A DNA stretch of 64,000 nt. Origin: Numida meleagris. Lineage: Eukaryota; Chordata; Aves; Galliformes; Numididae. The notes under the pieces are model-generated. The model had not been told where the DNA came from. It was given only the letters and a program-made list of their open reading frames with translations, and did no database searches. How positions within the stretch are numbered: position 1 is the stretch's first letter; each line of letters begins with the position of its first letter. Location of the stretch: contig NC_034412.1 in the NCBI RefSeq assembly GCF_002078875.1, positions 31,396,983 to 31,460,982 on the forward strand, read 5' to 3'. Shown here piece by piece: positions 48,144-60,400 of the stretch. Position numbers and translations under genes: made by a program.

Positions 48144-48999
48144 CTTCAAAGAGTTATTAAGACTACTTTAATAGTATGCTAAAATTTAGCAAGCTTGAAT
48201 AATCAGAGATGTAGAAGCCTAAAAAACAAGTTACAGATTCATGAGACTTGAATAGGCAAAAGACTTTTTGTACTTTTGTTGTGGTCTTCCCCCCTCTTTA
48301 TTTGATTCCTCTAATCAACGCGTAGAACCGAAGTTCAAATCCCATTATTACAGTTCTGTGGATCTTAATATATAGAGCTGCACTGTGTAGTAAAATGCAC
48401 ATTTGGCTTACTTCAAATGACTGTTATGTCTTCTCAGATTTTCACATAACATCACTAAGAACAACAAACTTTCAAGAGACAAACAGGATTTAGCTTTAGA
48501 ACCAGCACACTAAGGTTTGGAGGTGGTGAAAAGTAAACATCAAAACTTGGATTGTTGTTCTTATTATTTTCGTATCTCATCAAAACCTTACGCTAGCAAA
48601 CAAATGTTTCACACGAGACTAGAACCGAATGTAAAGCACAGGTATCACCGATGCAGATAAGCAAACAATAACTGGGATATTTCTTCCAGAAAAATTGCTG
48701 CAACAGTCAACATACTGTCGTACATCACTATGACAGAAAATTTCTTCAGTCAAACCAAAAAACATGTGTTTCTAAATATTAGTTATAAAAACCCTTTCAC
48801 TCATAGTGTGATGGAGTGCTGATTGCTGATTTTTTTTCTGTGTATTTTTTTAGTGTAATTTCAATAATCATTGCTAGAAAAAAGAAAAAACAACCAAGAA
48901 ATTCTGTTTCCTGCTGGAATATGAAACTTGAATAGCCCATAGTTGCCAATAAGTATTCTTAACTGTTCTCAGTACTACAACGAACAGGAAAAGCAGGAT

Positions 49000-50559
49000 G
49001 ATTAAAAACAAACAAACAAACCCAACATAGGCAGTGTTTTTTAATAAGTCTTCAAAGCCAATCACAAGTTACTAATTCTTGGTAAACACTATCAGGTTGA
49101 CATCATTCAACTTCCTGCCTATGCATGCAGCATTATGGAAATATGCTTCACTAAATTATTATGAAAAGATTAACTATTCTTCCATCTGCATTACTGCAGA
49201 AATCCAAACTTTGTAGTTGGGATCTGTATAGGATCCACGTTTAAACTCATTCAGTTAAACTTGAATGTTTGATTTTTTTCTGTAACAATGTGCTTTTACT
49301 TTAAAAGAAAACTTCTGTTTGCAGATTTTTTATCAGAAGGTAGAGTGCACAGAGAAAAAAAACAATTGTTCCTTCTTGATTTTGGTATTAATCATTCTTT
49401 TAGTCACTCATTTTCTTAAAAAGCAAGCAAAACTCTACTGCATTGCTTTGAGTTTTAATATGTTATTGTAAAGACGCCCCGCCGGTCATTTTAAACTAAC
49501 TAGTTTAACAACACTAAGTTCATATAACTGTTTAATACTTCTGTAAATTATATGTTCTTTAACATAAATCAGCAGCAATCAGCCATTTCACATTCTAAAA
49601 GACCAATAATGAGTATCGAGGCTTGATCATGGTAAGTAAAAGAAAGAAACAAAAAGATCCAAAGAAAATATAAGGCAACCTGTTACTGTCTTATTTGCTA
49701 CTTGAAAGAAAAATAAATGAATACACAAGCTTTTTCCTCTCCTGTAAGTAAAGGCCCTCCTTGTATCTGAAAAACAATAATTTGCTTTGTACAACTACAT
49801 TTTTAATACTTCTGCATATTTTTTTCTTCTTACACTTAGGGGGAAAAAAAAAGAATAGGGAAAGAAAAGTGAGTAAAATATTGGTAATTTGTTTAGGTGG
49901 TGATGCAGGCTGTTCTCCGATCAAATTTTGTTTCCCAAAGGAAGATATCAGTTTTAAATTACACAGCAAGCAGGCAAGAGAAAGGAAGCCAACAATCAAA
50001 ACCTTCCCAGGAGGGGTAAGAATAAGGCTAGAGCTCCAGAGATCCTATTTAATAAATAAACACCTTCATTTCTGTAAGTTAATTTCACCACAGGAAATAA
50101 GTTTAGTTTTAATTATATTGCCTTATGTCATGTTTTATAAAAGGTACATGAGGCTCATTGACTCTCTTATTAAAGCTTTCACATGCTGCAAAGATGTTGC
50201 ATGTAGATTAAGTCTCAGTAGAGCCCTAGTAGAGTGCACGGTGATGTAAATGCAATACTTTTATCCTTATCCTACATCTGTGACAAATGCTGAGCTTAAA
50301 AACAAGATGTTGTTGCATTTTCATTTTCCTTCCCAAACAAAGAAAAGGCACAAACGATTAGATAGAAAAATGTAAATATATACTTATTTACACAACAAAA
50401 CATACCATCAGTAACAAGCCTTACTTTCAGTTAAGGGAGAAGTTTTTCCATAAATCCAGAAACCTAAGAGGTTACATGAAATTCAAAACAAAGTTATTAA
50501 AAACTCATTTCCAAAAAAGAAAAAAAACAGAGCAATTTTGCTATCTAAGTTTGATCACA
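49000..50559. other. Unassigned, probably intronic or intergenic
   Basis: Contains a 162-codon plus-strand frame (49761-50249), lysine- and hydrophobic-rich, with no motif and no convincing splice context. I treat it as a chance frame. Otherwise AT-rich with short A-runs. Confidence 0.4.
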
Positions 50560-50732
50560 TCAGATTGAATGATATTTTAAGAGTTGCGGAGCATTGGCAT
50601 AGACTTCTTTGACCTTCTGACAGTACTTTCTATCGTAAGACATCAGGTCAATGAATATAGCAGCTATTGGAATGTCTGGGAGTTCTGTCTTACAAGGCAA
50701 AAAACAAACAGTAATACCACTGTCTTTCTTTT
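50560..50732 (-). other. Exon-like segment with stop, unidentified host gene
   Basis: The acceptor is strong: a pyrimidine-rich CTCTGCCTACAG directly before 50732. The following frame ('KKDSGITVCFLPCKTELPD...') stays open for 56 codons to TGA at 50560-50562. Composition is protein-like. It begins with two bases completing a split codon, so it does not fit directly with the phase-0 segments on either side. It may be the last exon of one transcript, or an alternative end. Confidence 0.35.
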
Positions 50733-51970
50733 CTGTAGGCAGAGATACAGTGCACATTCATCATCACTTCTCTCCCATTTGCCCCCAGGTTCAGCAGCTT
50801 TCACTTAAGACAGCGACCAACAGGTTGCTTGTTCTTCCACCTGCTGAGGAAAAAAAAATTTACCTGTAATAATGCCGAATTTGTGAAAATTCTTTATTTC
50901 CTCTAATTTGCTAAGACTTTTCAATATCTAGAGTCTTACTCCCATGCAACAATACCATGGTTTTCAAAGAACAGGAACACATCCTGGGGACTATTGCCAT
51001 GGAAGAGATAAGTCTATTTATATGCCAGACTGCTACTGATGCGGAGAAGGTGTGAACTTTTCTCGCTATCAGCCTAACAATTCCCAAGATTAAAGAATTA
51101 TTTTAGAAAGAGGTAGAACTCTGGCAGCACTGACAGCTTTAAATGAGACGTAAAATTCTGAAACAAATTTTTCATATGGCGCTCTTTACCTTCCTCTACA
51201 GGACGTTTACCTCAGTTTCTATTATAAACGTTCACAGTAATTATGGAGCAGCTTTGAAAAAGTAAATATATTTTCCAAACTCTCTGGCAGCCAATACCCA
51301 ATATATCTGCTCGAAGTTTCTCACATTTCTCTAATTCACAAGCATGTAATTGAAAATTAAACAGATAAATCAAGTATTTCTTCAACAAACTATCGGACAC
51401 TCATTCTTCAAGCTGCTCGTCCTCCCTACAGTTCAGAACATCAGGGCTATGATTCAATTTAAGTAGAGAAACACGGAATATTCCCTTTACACACTCTTCC
51501 TCATACTTGTGAATAATCAACAAGTAATTTTGTAGCCTGAATCACAATAGACAAGGCAATATTTTAAGAGAGCTTGGCATCCTCATAAGACTAGGATGAG
51601 CTGATACGTAATTAAAAATAATATCATATAACCCACACTTCAACTGAAGTTGTTTTTCTTAGCAGCAGATGGAAGAAATAAAGGGAATCAGACATTCACT
51701 AGAGCCATTCTGTCACTCTGATGTCAAACAAAAATATCCAAGTTGTGTCTTTGGAGTTCGGAATACTATGGCCTTGTCGCAGCTTCGAATTTTTCAAAAT
51801 GCTATGCTCCTTACATTCAACCAGTGATCTTTTATGATCCACAGTATTAGTCTAAAGAAGTACAGAGTCAGCTAAAAAAAAAAACAAACACAATGAGAAT
51901 TAAAGCTATCAATATTCACTTAAATTTGAATCAAATGCTGAGAACATGCAGTACTCAGACTGACTCTTAC

Positions 51971-52048
51971 TGGTGGCATTAATTCATTTTGATCAGCATG
52001 AAGAATTTGGAGGCTTTCAAGGAGTTGAAACAACAGGCCAACTGCAGG
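51971..52048 (-). other. Possible small exon, minus strand
   Basis: A good donor (CCACCA/GTAAGA at 51969-51970) ends a 78-nt open stretch reading 'PAVGLLFQLLESLQILHADQ' at its start. The acceptor (CTACAG) lacks a pyrimidine tract, and the opposite strand is also open here, so strand and reality are uncertain. Confidence 0.18.
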
Positions 52049-52814
52049 CTGTAGTAGCGACCTACTTCAAGCTGCATCAACTAGTAAAATTCCTATTTTT
52101 GTTAACCTTTGCAGCCATTATTCTGTTACTCTTTTCATCTCACTTGATTCAGCTAGCAATAGTCAATAATCCTTGCAATTGTATCATATATAGGTCTCCA
52201 CTGAATTAACTCCACTCAAAACTATCTAAAACAAACAAATGAACAAAATCAAAAACAACTCCAACAGCATGTACATGTACCACCTCTAGGAGCAGTGCTT
52301 GAGCGAAATAGAGTTGCATGCATTCAGTATAAAGCAGTTAGACAATGCTGTGCCTGAGAGATACTATATTATCAGTACTGAATACTGGAAAGGAATAGTA
52401 GTGCTATTAAAAATCTGTGTATTAAATAGAAGTTTGTCATCATCCGTGCTTGTCCTGAGAACTAATTTTGAGATTGCAAAACTCCAATGAATTCTTTTCC
52501 TTACATGCTTCACGGTATCTGCTCATAAATGATTTGGTATGTTTTTCTTCATCTACTTTAAGGCTCGGTGACTAAAGATTGTATAAAAAGATATCCAACT
52601 GAAAACATTCTCAAAAATTCTGCATAGCTTGAGGCAAGGGTGTATACACATAACAGCTAAACAGCATTTTGTGTTTGAGGAATAAGTTGTAAAGGAAGGC
52701 TTGCAACAGACAGCTTTTTACTAGTGCAAGATCACCAGGTATAAAGAAATACGGAAGAGGTTTAAAACTGAAGCTCACTTTTTTTATCTTCCCTGTTTAC
52801 TGCTGCTGAGATCA

Positions 52815-52950
52815 TTTCTAGAGGTCCGTCTTGCTAAGTAAAACTCTGAGGTGAAGAAAGCATTCAGTACCTCAGCCTTTTCCCTGTTCTGTGTGACGAG
52901 GGCCCCACCTCATTCAGTAACAGAGCCACATTTTACTTAGTCTTTCTTCT
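52815..52950 (-). mobile_element. CR1 LINE coding fragment, minus strand
   Basis: The stretch 'GAAAGCATTCAGTACCTCAG' to 'CCACCTCATTCAGTAACAGA' corresponds to the reverse complement of a CR1 ORF2 region upstream of the reverse transcriptase core. Short and frame-broken. The following ~250 bp (to about 53210) is GC-richer and unassigned. Confidence 0.55.
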
Positions 52951-53209
52951 GGGCTCCTTTTTGGGTTGTAGCTTCTTCCCTGACGGGGACACCTGCTCCG
53001 ACACCTGCTAGGCAACCAGCATGAACCGCAGCACAAACTGCTGCATCTATCTGGGAGCTGCACTGCACACTTTGTTTATGTACGGGCCTCTCTCCAGCAC
53101 CAAGTGAAAGGCTGATCAACTCTCCTGAATAAGGCCCAAGCTGCACTGAAGGCTGCAAGCACCTTGGGGTCAGTGGCAGCTAACCAAACTGTTAGAAGCT
53201 CCTAGAGAT

Positions 53210-56200
53210 TTCTTTGGCCCAAAGCATTTTGGTTCCCCCTTACCTTGATCTTATCTAGCACTAAGGACAAAGATTATAGAAACGTCCTTGGCAATTTATT
53301 CTATGGCTTACCTGTTTCCAGCAAAATATATATATCTATATGTTTTGTAAGTGCCATTTAAAAGCATTATTTTCTGCTATATATAAGGCTCCATGCCCTA
53401 CACAAACTGTTCTTCTTCCTTTAAACAGAGAATGGGTACACAGCATGATATTTGAAGTTATAATTATTACAAAAACCAAAATCACTAGAACCTGTAGTGC
53501 AAAAACAATGTACAAATCTGTATAAACAAACCAAAGCTGAAAAATAGTAGGTGCTTCCTTAATGGTGGCACATAATTATTATCTCCACTAAGAGAGAGAG
53601 AAAAACATGTGGAAACGTTACCGGATTTGAAGCTTTCAAAACTGTAAACAGATTTTATTAAACAACATCATACAACTCAAGATAAAGGACGTTCTGCATT
53701 TCTAGAGCTAAGCATATGGTAATTCTTATATTATTTTCAAAACGATATTGTGTGAATACATCAGCATCCTTTATGTTCAGTTAGCATCACTCCCCTGTCA
53801 TTTTATCTGCAAATGGCAAAATTGAACAGTTTTTCACTAACAATATCAGTTCTCCTGAGAGGATGTAAAATCACAAAATCATCAGTTGTCAGTACCACTA
53901 CTATGTGAAATCCACATAAATGAATGCTAACTTTTTGGTTTTTTTAAAAAGGAAAATAAGAAGTTTTGGAACAAATATGCTGACCTTCACTGCTCAGGAG
54001 GATTACACACCAAAGTAAAACGGGCTGGCAAAATCGTGGTACTCCATAGCCTTAATTTAATAAAAAATGGTGCAATCCACTGGAATAGCATGAAATTCAA
54101 AAGTCTTTTGTCAGACTGGAATATTGTGCACTCGTTGGCAGATGTTTGGAAAGAATATAAGTCTTATTGTCCATAGAATTTGCTGTTAAACGCTTTCAAG
54201 ATACAAAGGGAAGGCCAGCTGGATGAACAGGGGAATGTATGTAAACCCACAGAACTAGCAGACAGACCCAGGACAGTGCAGCTGGGCTTGGACTAGACAC
54301 TGAGAGTAAGTTCAGACAATGTTTATACATGCTTTTAATATTCAAATTAATTTGCATCGAGACATGACTTAGCTAAGGTGAGCTGTACAAAATTCATCTC
54401 ATTTCCATTTATATTCCATTCCATATTTAATGCATGTTACAAAAGAGATACTACACTATGCTTCATTAATTTAATCACTTTCCTGTCCCACTGTAGTTCA
54501 ACAATGCGTGCAAGCGTACCGTTCCTGTTAGAGGCATGGCCTGGAGAAGACAACCAGGGAGCTGAACGGCATTTCTATTTCAGCTGCTGAAGAATCCAGT
54601 AACTTTGGATGTCACCTAGACTTTCAAACAGAATACTTCCATAGTAGGCATACTTATTGGGATCAGTAAATAGTCGTATGTCATAAGTACCATTGCTAAT
54701 CTGGGGCAAGTGCTCCAAAGTGCATATGCAGAAGAATGTATTCAAATGCAGCATACATGAAAAGTTTATTTTAATATTTTAGTATACTTTCAGTATAGTT
54801 TTCTAAATTTAGAAGAAATATCGATTATTCTGTTCTTAAAATGGATGTTGTCAGTATCAGCAGGTTATGCAACAAGATCTATTTTCACTCTGCATGAATA
54901 TACAATATTCAAGACTGATCTTGAGTCTTAGACTGTCATGTAGATTTGCTAAACTTCTGCCCACAGAGCTTATAAAATGTGTTGCTTTCTTAACCTGTAA
55001 CCTAGCACTTAAAGGTCTGTTTGGACATATTCTACTAGTGTTCACTGCCTGCTTACCACAGAGATACAGTTTGTGAAGGGGGTGTCGTGATTTTCATTAG
55101 GTGTCAAGATGTGCAAGATGTGCTAGAGCACATCGCTGTTGTCTAGTATTCTGTAGCTAGCACATCAGATTTCCATTTTTGTGAAAAAGCTGTACGTCTG
55201 TCATATAAACTTTGTTAGATCTGCACAGTATCACAGGTCATAATGTATTTTCACCTATTGAAATTTACTATATGTCTTTGTTTTTTGTAAAGCCTTTTGC
55301 TATCAGATTCCACTCTACTGACTAATGACTAACGTCCCTCCCCCTCCATCAGCTCTTTCCCTTGTTTTACAATTTATAAATTTCAAGAGGAAGCTAGTCT
55401 GTGGAAAAGTACAGTGTTCAGTGAGTATCTCCCACTGCGCGGTGCAATGGCTATAGCCTTCATTATGGCTTACTGCTTAAGCAGATCTAAACTTGTAGGC
55501 GAGAAAAAGAGTTCAGAAGAAGAACGTATATACTTGTAGTCAGCTACAAAATGCATTGTCTAAGCGTTAGCATTCTCCCCTATGCCTCTGCTCTGTAGCT
55601 CTGTGAATTAAGAACTAGTACAAGATGAGGATACGGGAGACCGTGACATGGGGATTAATTCTGCGTTGCCTTGTACTCAAATTCATCATTAACGTGTGTG
55701 CACCTGAAATGCTTTCACGCACTGCAAGTTTGCAGAGATAAGCTCTGGAGCAAATACCAACAACCCCCAAGACCTAAAATATTAGTACCTCATTGTGACA
55801 ACAGCAAATGATGTGTCACTGGTAAAGACAAAACTGGATCTTTCTCAGAATGTCTTGATTCTTCCTCTCCAATGCCACGGTTCCAAAATGCTACTCTATC
55901 CTAAACAAACAGCTACAAGGCATGAAAATAATGCCAAATATTCAGTAGGACAGGTAGAATGAAAATAACAAAGGCAGATGCAGTCCCTCAGTGTTACTTT
56001 ACTAGTACATAAAAGCAAAAATTCTACAGACACCTCGTTGAATTACACTCTCTTTGGAATAATGCACAAAATTGGTGAGGAATAAACAAAAAATTTAAAG
56101 TCATTTGATTATATAAATATTAATTACAAATTGGCTTCCAGCATCTGCATTGCTAAGAAGCATCCGAATGTGTCAAGTATGAGAAGCCAAAGAGTTATGA

Positions 56201-56635
56201 AAATTTACCGCTTCTCTATCACTGTTTTGCAATGATGCCACTAGTTGAGTTCTGAGAGAAATGAAGGACAAGTTTCTCTAGAATTTATGATTGCTTTTTC
56301 AGCCAACTCATTTTCCAAACAGAAATCTACAGTGTGATTCGTCTGCCTCATGCTGCATAACGAAACAGTGGAACAGTCAGCAGGATATTCATTTGGTATG
56401 AAGACGTTTGAATTTTGAACAAGGTCAACTACAGGCTTAATGCATGGAAACGGGAAATTTGAGTCCCCCGTGACTTAGTCTCCTGCCTTTGAAAAGGCAA
56501 AGTATTTACACAATCCATTGAACTGCTCTTTGACGCAGAGTTTAAACACCTCACATTCCCGTCCAACCTAATAGAGGGGCTGATCTCTTGAGATGTAGCA
56601 CATTTTTCACCCTTACACTGGAATACCACCCTTAC
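53210..56635. other. Unassigned AT-rich stretch
   Basis: No recognised gene or repeat. Scattered short frames only (largest about 70 codons). Confidence 0.45.
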
Positions 56636-56715
56636 ATTGGAACATTTCAGCTTGCAAAAAGTCAGTGATGTGTGACAACCAGGGATCCGATCCACAGAGT
56701 TCATTTAAAGCAATT
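56636..56715 (-). other. Exon-like segment with strong donor, unidentified host gene
   Basis: An 80-nt minus-strand segment sits between an ATACAG acceptor and a near-consensus donor, CCAAT/GTAAGG. Only one of three frames is open; it reads 'IALNELCGSDPWLSHITDFL' and then six further residues, leaving one base on each side. The donor region is duplicated 18-19 nt downstream (CCAGT/GTAAGG), giving two tandem 5' splice sites. Not recognised. Confidence 0.35.
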
Positions 56716-57154
56716 CTGTATTGTTAAACATTACCTCTTCAAATGAATTGGAACCTGAAATAAAAATAAGAGTATTGTCCATTCTCGCCAATAATAATTA
56801 CAATAATCATAATAACACATCAACAGAAAATGAGCCAATAAGGAACGGCTGGCCAGTTTTAGTATTTGATTCCTTTAAAAGATACTTTCATGTCTATTGA
56901 TGACGATCGTAATTAGTGTTTTAATGAGACGCGTGAAGAAGAGAAGACATAAAATCTGCTGTGAAATCACTGAAGGTTGCTTTCAGCGCAGTGCAGGAAG
57001 AATAATGTGTAAACTCTGAAAAACTGCTCACAAAGGTATGAAGGCATTGTTTTTATGCGAATCATATCATGCGGGGCACAAAAACAGATGATTATTTTAA
57101 ATATTTGAGAACATTTAACCAAATTTTTCCTGAAACACTAAATGATAACTATTT

Positions 57155-57450
57155 CCAGAGATTATAGACCTCATAAAAGAGCATTATGACCCCAAACCAT
57201 CAGCAGTTGGATGGAGTCTGAAGCATAACGGCAAGGGCCAGCATTAAGGTGAATCTATTTTTGCATTTGTTGCAACGTAAAGCTACCAAATGAATTCTGT
57301 GAATTTGGGGGCAACAAGAGACGCCAAGTTGCCTGACAAGTTAGCATGTGAAGGAAATGAAACTGTCACACAGAAATGACGGCTAGTGGAATCAAATTTA
57401 GGTTTAAAATGCACCCTGGATATATCTCTTAGAAAAGCTTTGACAACAAA
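57155..57450 (+). pseudogene. Possible Ty3/gypsy gag-like remnant
   Basis: A short plus-strand frame beginning near 57157 reads 'IIDLIKEHYDPKPSAVGWSL'. This resembles the Gag segment of gypsy-type elements in which a 'LL..HY.PKPS' phrase precedes the 'F..R' region. A later 'CEFG' phrase (about 57297-57308) sits where the family has one, but in a decayed frame. Stops and shifts are frequent. Weak evidence; chance is possible. Confidence 0.25.
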
Positions 57451-60400
57451 GAATTCACTGACTTCCCAAAGTGCAAGAGGTTGTGTATGATACCAAATCA
57501 ATCAGCTATGCCCCTCCACTGAAATACAAGAAATGAAGAGCTGAAAGTGACCGAAATAAAAATAAGTTATCAAAAGAAACAGTGAGACCCTGTAACTCGG
57601 GTCATGGGTTGCAGCATGTAAAGGCAGAAGAAGCATTATTCCAGTGGATGGAAGAAGAGATCCAGAGCAATCCATTTCCTTTGGAAGACTGGAGCGCTCT
57701 TGTATGCTGAAGAAACAAAACGTGATGTCCTTGTTTCCATATCACTAGGAAAGTTCCCGTAACTCTAGCGAACCGTGACTGAACCCAGAAATACGTGCAC
57801 ATGGACCGTATCCACTACTGTTCCTTATTTACTGGACGTAATCATTTGTTTTACATAAAGGTTAATATATTTTGAGCATATAGGTAATAAATAATACTCC
57901 AAGCTTCTAAAATCTAGAAAAAAATAAAGAATGAACACTACTCAAGTACTCCCAGAGCAAAGTGTACCATCTTTCAACAAATTATTTTTTCTAAATTCAT
58001 TTATTCTATATCATTTCCCTCTCCAAAGAACAGCAGATGGAAAATTTCACAACTTTTTTCAGCACAAAATACTAGGCTGTTCTGAAGAATTAAAAGGATT
58101 ATTTAAAAAAAAAAAAAAAACAACATACAACTGGATAGCTAACCCAATATTTATTTAAAATGAAAGGTTTTAATCCATCTGTGAGGTTCAGTCGAACTCG
58201 TCTCAATGAGCAGCAAAAACCTACAGGATTTCAGCATAATGCGAGTGTCGATGCTACCAGACAACCACCTTGGAAGCCTGCAGGATACACAGACATTCAT
58301 TCTGTATTCTGAAAATGTGCCGGTTGGTATTGTAAAATCATAAAACTGTTTTGAACAAGCATCTTAGAATTCCTCCTGTGGCAAACTGTAGCCAGCTGCA
58401 GTCAATCTGCTCCGTAATCTCTTTTATTTGTTGAGTATAGAAGAAGAAAGTATGGTGCAGGGGGGGAAATAAAAAAAAAAAAAAGCAGAAATGATAGGTC
58501 ACTCTATCCTACAGGAATTAGTGATCTAACAGCCTTTGTATCATTTTAGCACGCTAGCCTTGGTTGTTCAAACTCTCAGATTGCCTCCCTGCTGTTCTAG
58601 ATACTGAAGTAGCAGAACACAGTCTTTCTTTCCAGCATTTAAGGGTATTTGGTCTATGATTTTTCTTCCAATGCTAAAAGCAAAATAGAAAGACGTAATT
58701 TAACTGAGTATAAATAAACGGAAGACCCGCTATTCTCAAGATATCTCTAACCGTACTTTAGCGATTTTCCATCATTTTAAAGCGTGACAAAGTTAATTTG
58801 TTCTATTCTTCAAATGTGGAAATATCGAAAGTAGCATTAAGAAGTTGTTGAAAAATTTGCATGTGTGCAGAAGTCCTTGCTATTTAAGTCAGAATTCTCT
58901 CTTTATCGTCGCGAATTTTCTTTGATTAAAATAACGACCCTACATAATTCCACTGAGGCCTGAGTAGAAAGCACTCGTCAGCTCCTAATATTTACAAACA
59001 TGGCTTCCCTAAAGGCAGACTTATAGTCAATTGCTACTAAATAACCAAGATACCTGAACAATCTGAGTTAGGAATACTAAATGTAAAATTACAAGCTCAA
59101 AATTAAAACAGTAGGGTATGTGCTATTAGTGGACAATCGGTCTGTTATTTATCTACTTTTTCTAAATATCACTGCTCACTTGGCTATTCAAAACTCGATG
59201 AAATTTTTATGAGAGCCTACGATTGTTAGCAAAATATAGAAGAAAATAGATAACAGCTCTCCAAGGTACAACATATTTTTGAGAATGGATTTAAAAACAT
59301 ACGCCAAAAGTTAATGAGGAATACATCGTAACTTTTGAGTTTGATCACCAATGCATCTCATTAACCGCGCTACTAAAAAACAAAATCAATTAAAAGGCAA
59401 ATTCAACAAAGCATTTTAAAGACTGAACTTCCAACAGCTTCTTTGTGACTTAAAGTGTATTTATTCTCAGAAGATGACATCTCACAAAGACGAGTGGGAA
59501 ATGATGTCTGCCCTACTGATAATCTTTCTCTATTGGACTTGCTTGATATGAGCCAGTTAGCATGGTAATGCAGAAGGCTCAATGGGCACGCAGCCAACGA
59601 GAATAAAGGGATTCTTGAGCTTTCAAGAGAGACAGAAGTGTTGCATCTTACGGATTCTGGACAATGTATTTATGGAGTAAACAAGCCAGTAAACTGATGT
59701 TAAATGTTCCTGAGAGGCGGCATTCATTGTCTTTTTCCATTCCCTTCTATTTCCTGATACGAAAGTGTTCCGCTTAGAGAGCATAACAGAAAGATTGTAC
59801 CTAAAAAACTAAATGTAGTTGTTCAAAGTTATCTTGTCTAGACCTTACAAGCAGAACAAAGAATGTCACTACTAAAGTTTCACTCGTAGTTTCTAGCAAG
59901 TACAGCCATGTTTCCTTTAGAGTAGAAAAGTGCAAAGGACAGAAAAGAAGTCCAACTCATTTTTTGTACAGTGTTACTATGCCAAGGCAGAACAATTCTT
60001 TACAGTTTAACACCATATCCTTAATTAGGAAAAGCTATGGGGTTTTGAAATCTTTTGCATAAAAATTGGCTTCAGTATGTAAATGTGTACAGCTAAACCT
60101 CTCAAATCCTTCCTTCAGCCTATTGTCAGTTTTCAAAATGTCACAGCTCTAAAATTCTTTGTAAGGTTTTCTTGCAGGATTTCAATAGGGAATACTGAAG
60201 TAACAGTAGTAACAAGAATCTGGGTCTTCCGATCACGTGACCACTGAAGCACAAGGCAGCTTCAGTAAGGGAAACTCCACAGCGGCGGTAAGTCCTCATG
60301 AAGAACACGTAGTCGAATAAAACTTTCATGAGTGAATTGTCAATGCCAGTAAAGTATGCTCTTCTGAATAGTAAAGCATAATAGTTAAATTACAAAGTTT

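Noticed and set aside
49761..50249. 162-codon plus-strand open frame, the longest outside retroelements
   Set aside because: Low-complexity lysine and hydrophobic runs, no recognised motif, no splice or promoter context, and within chance expectation for AT-rich DNA scanned in six frames.
51212..51400. Minus-strand frame that looks protein-like
   Set aside because: Every plausible acceptor upstream leads into a stop and the donor side also fails, so it was not listed as an exon.
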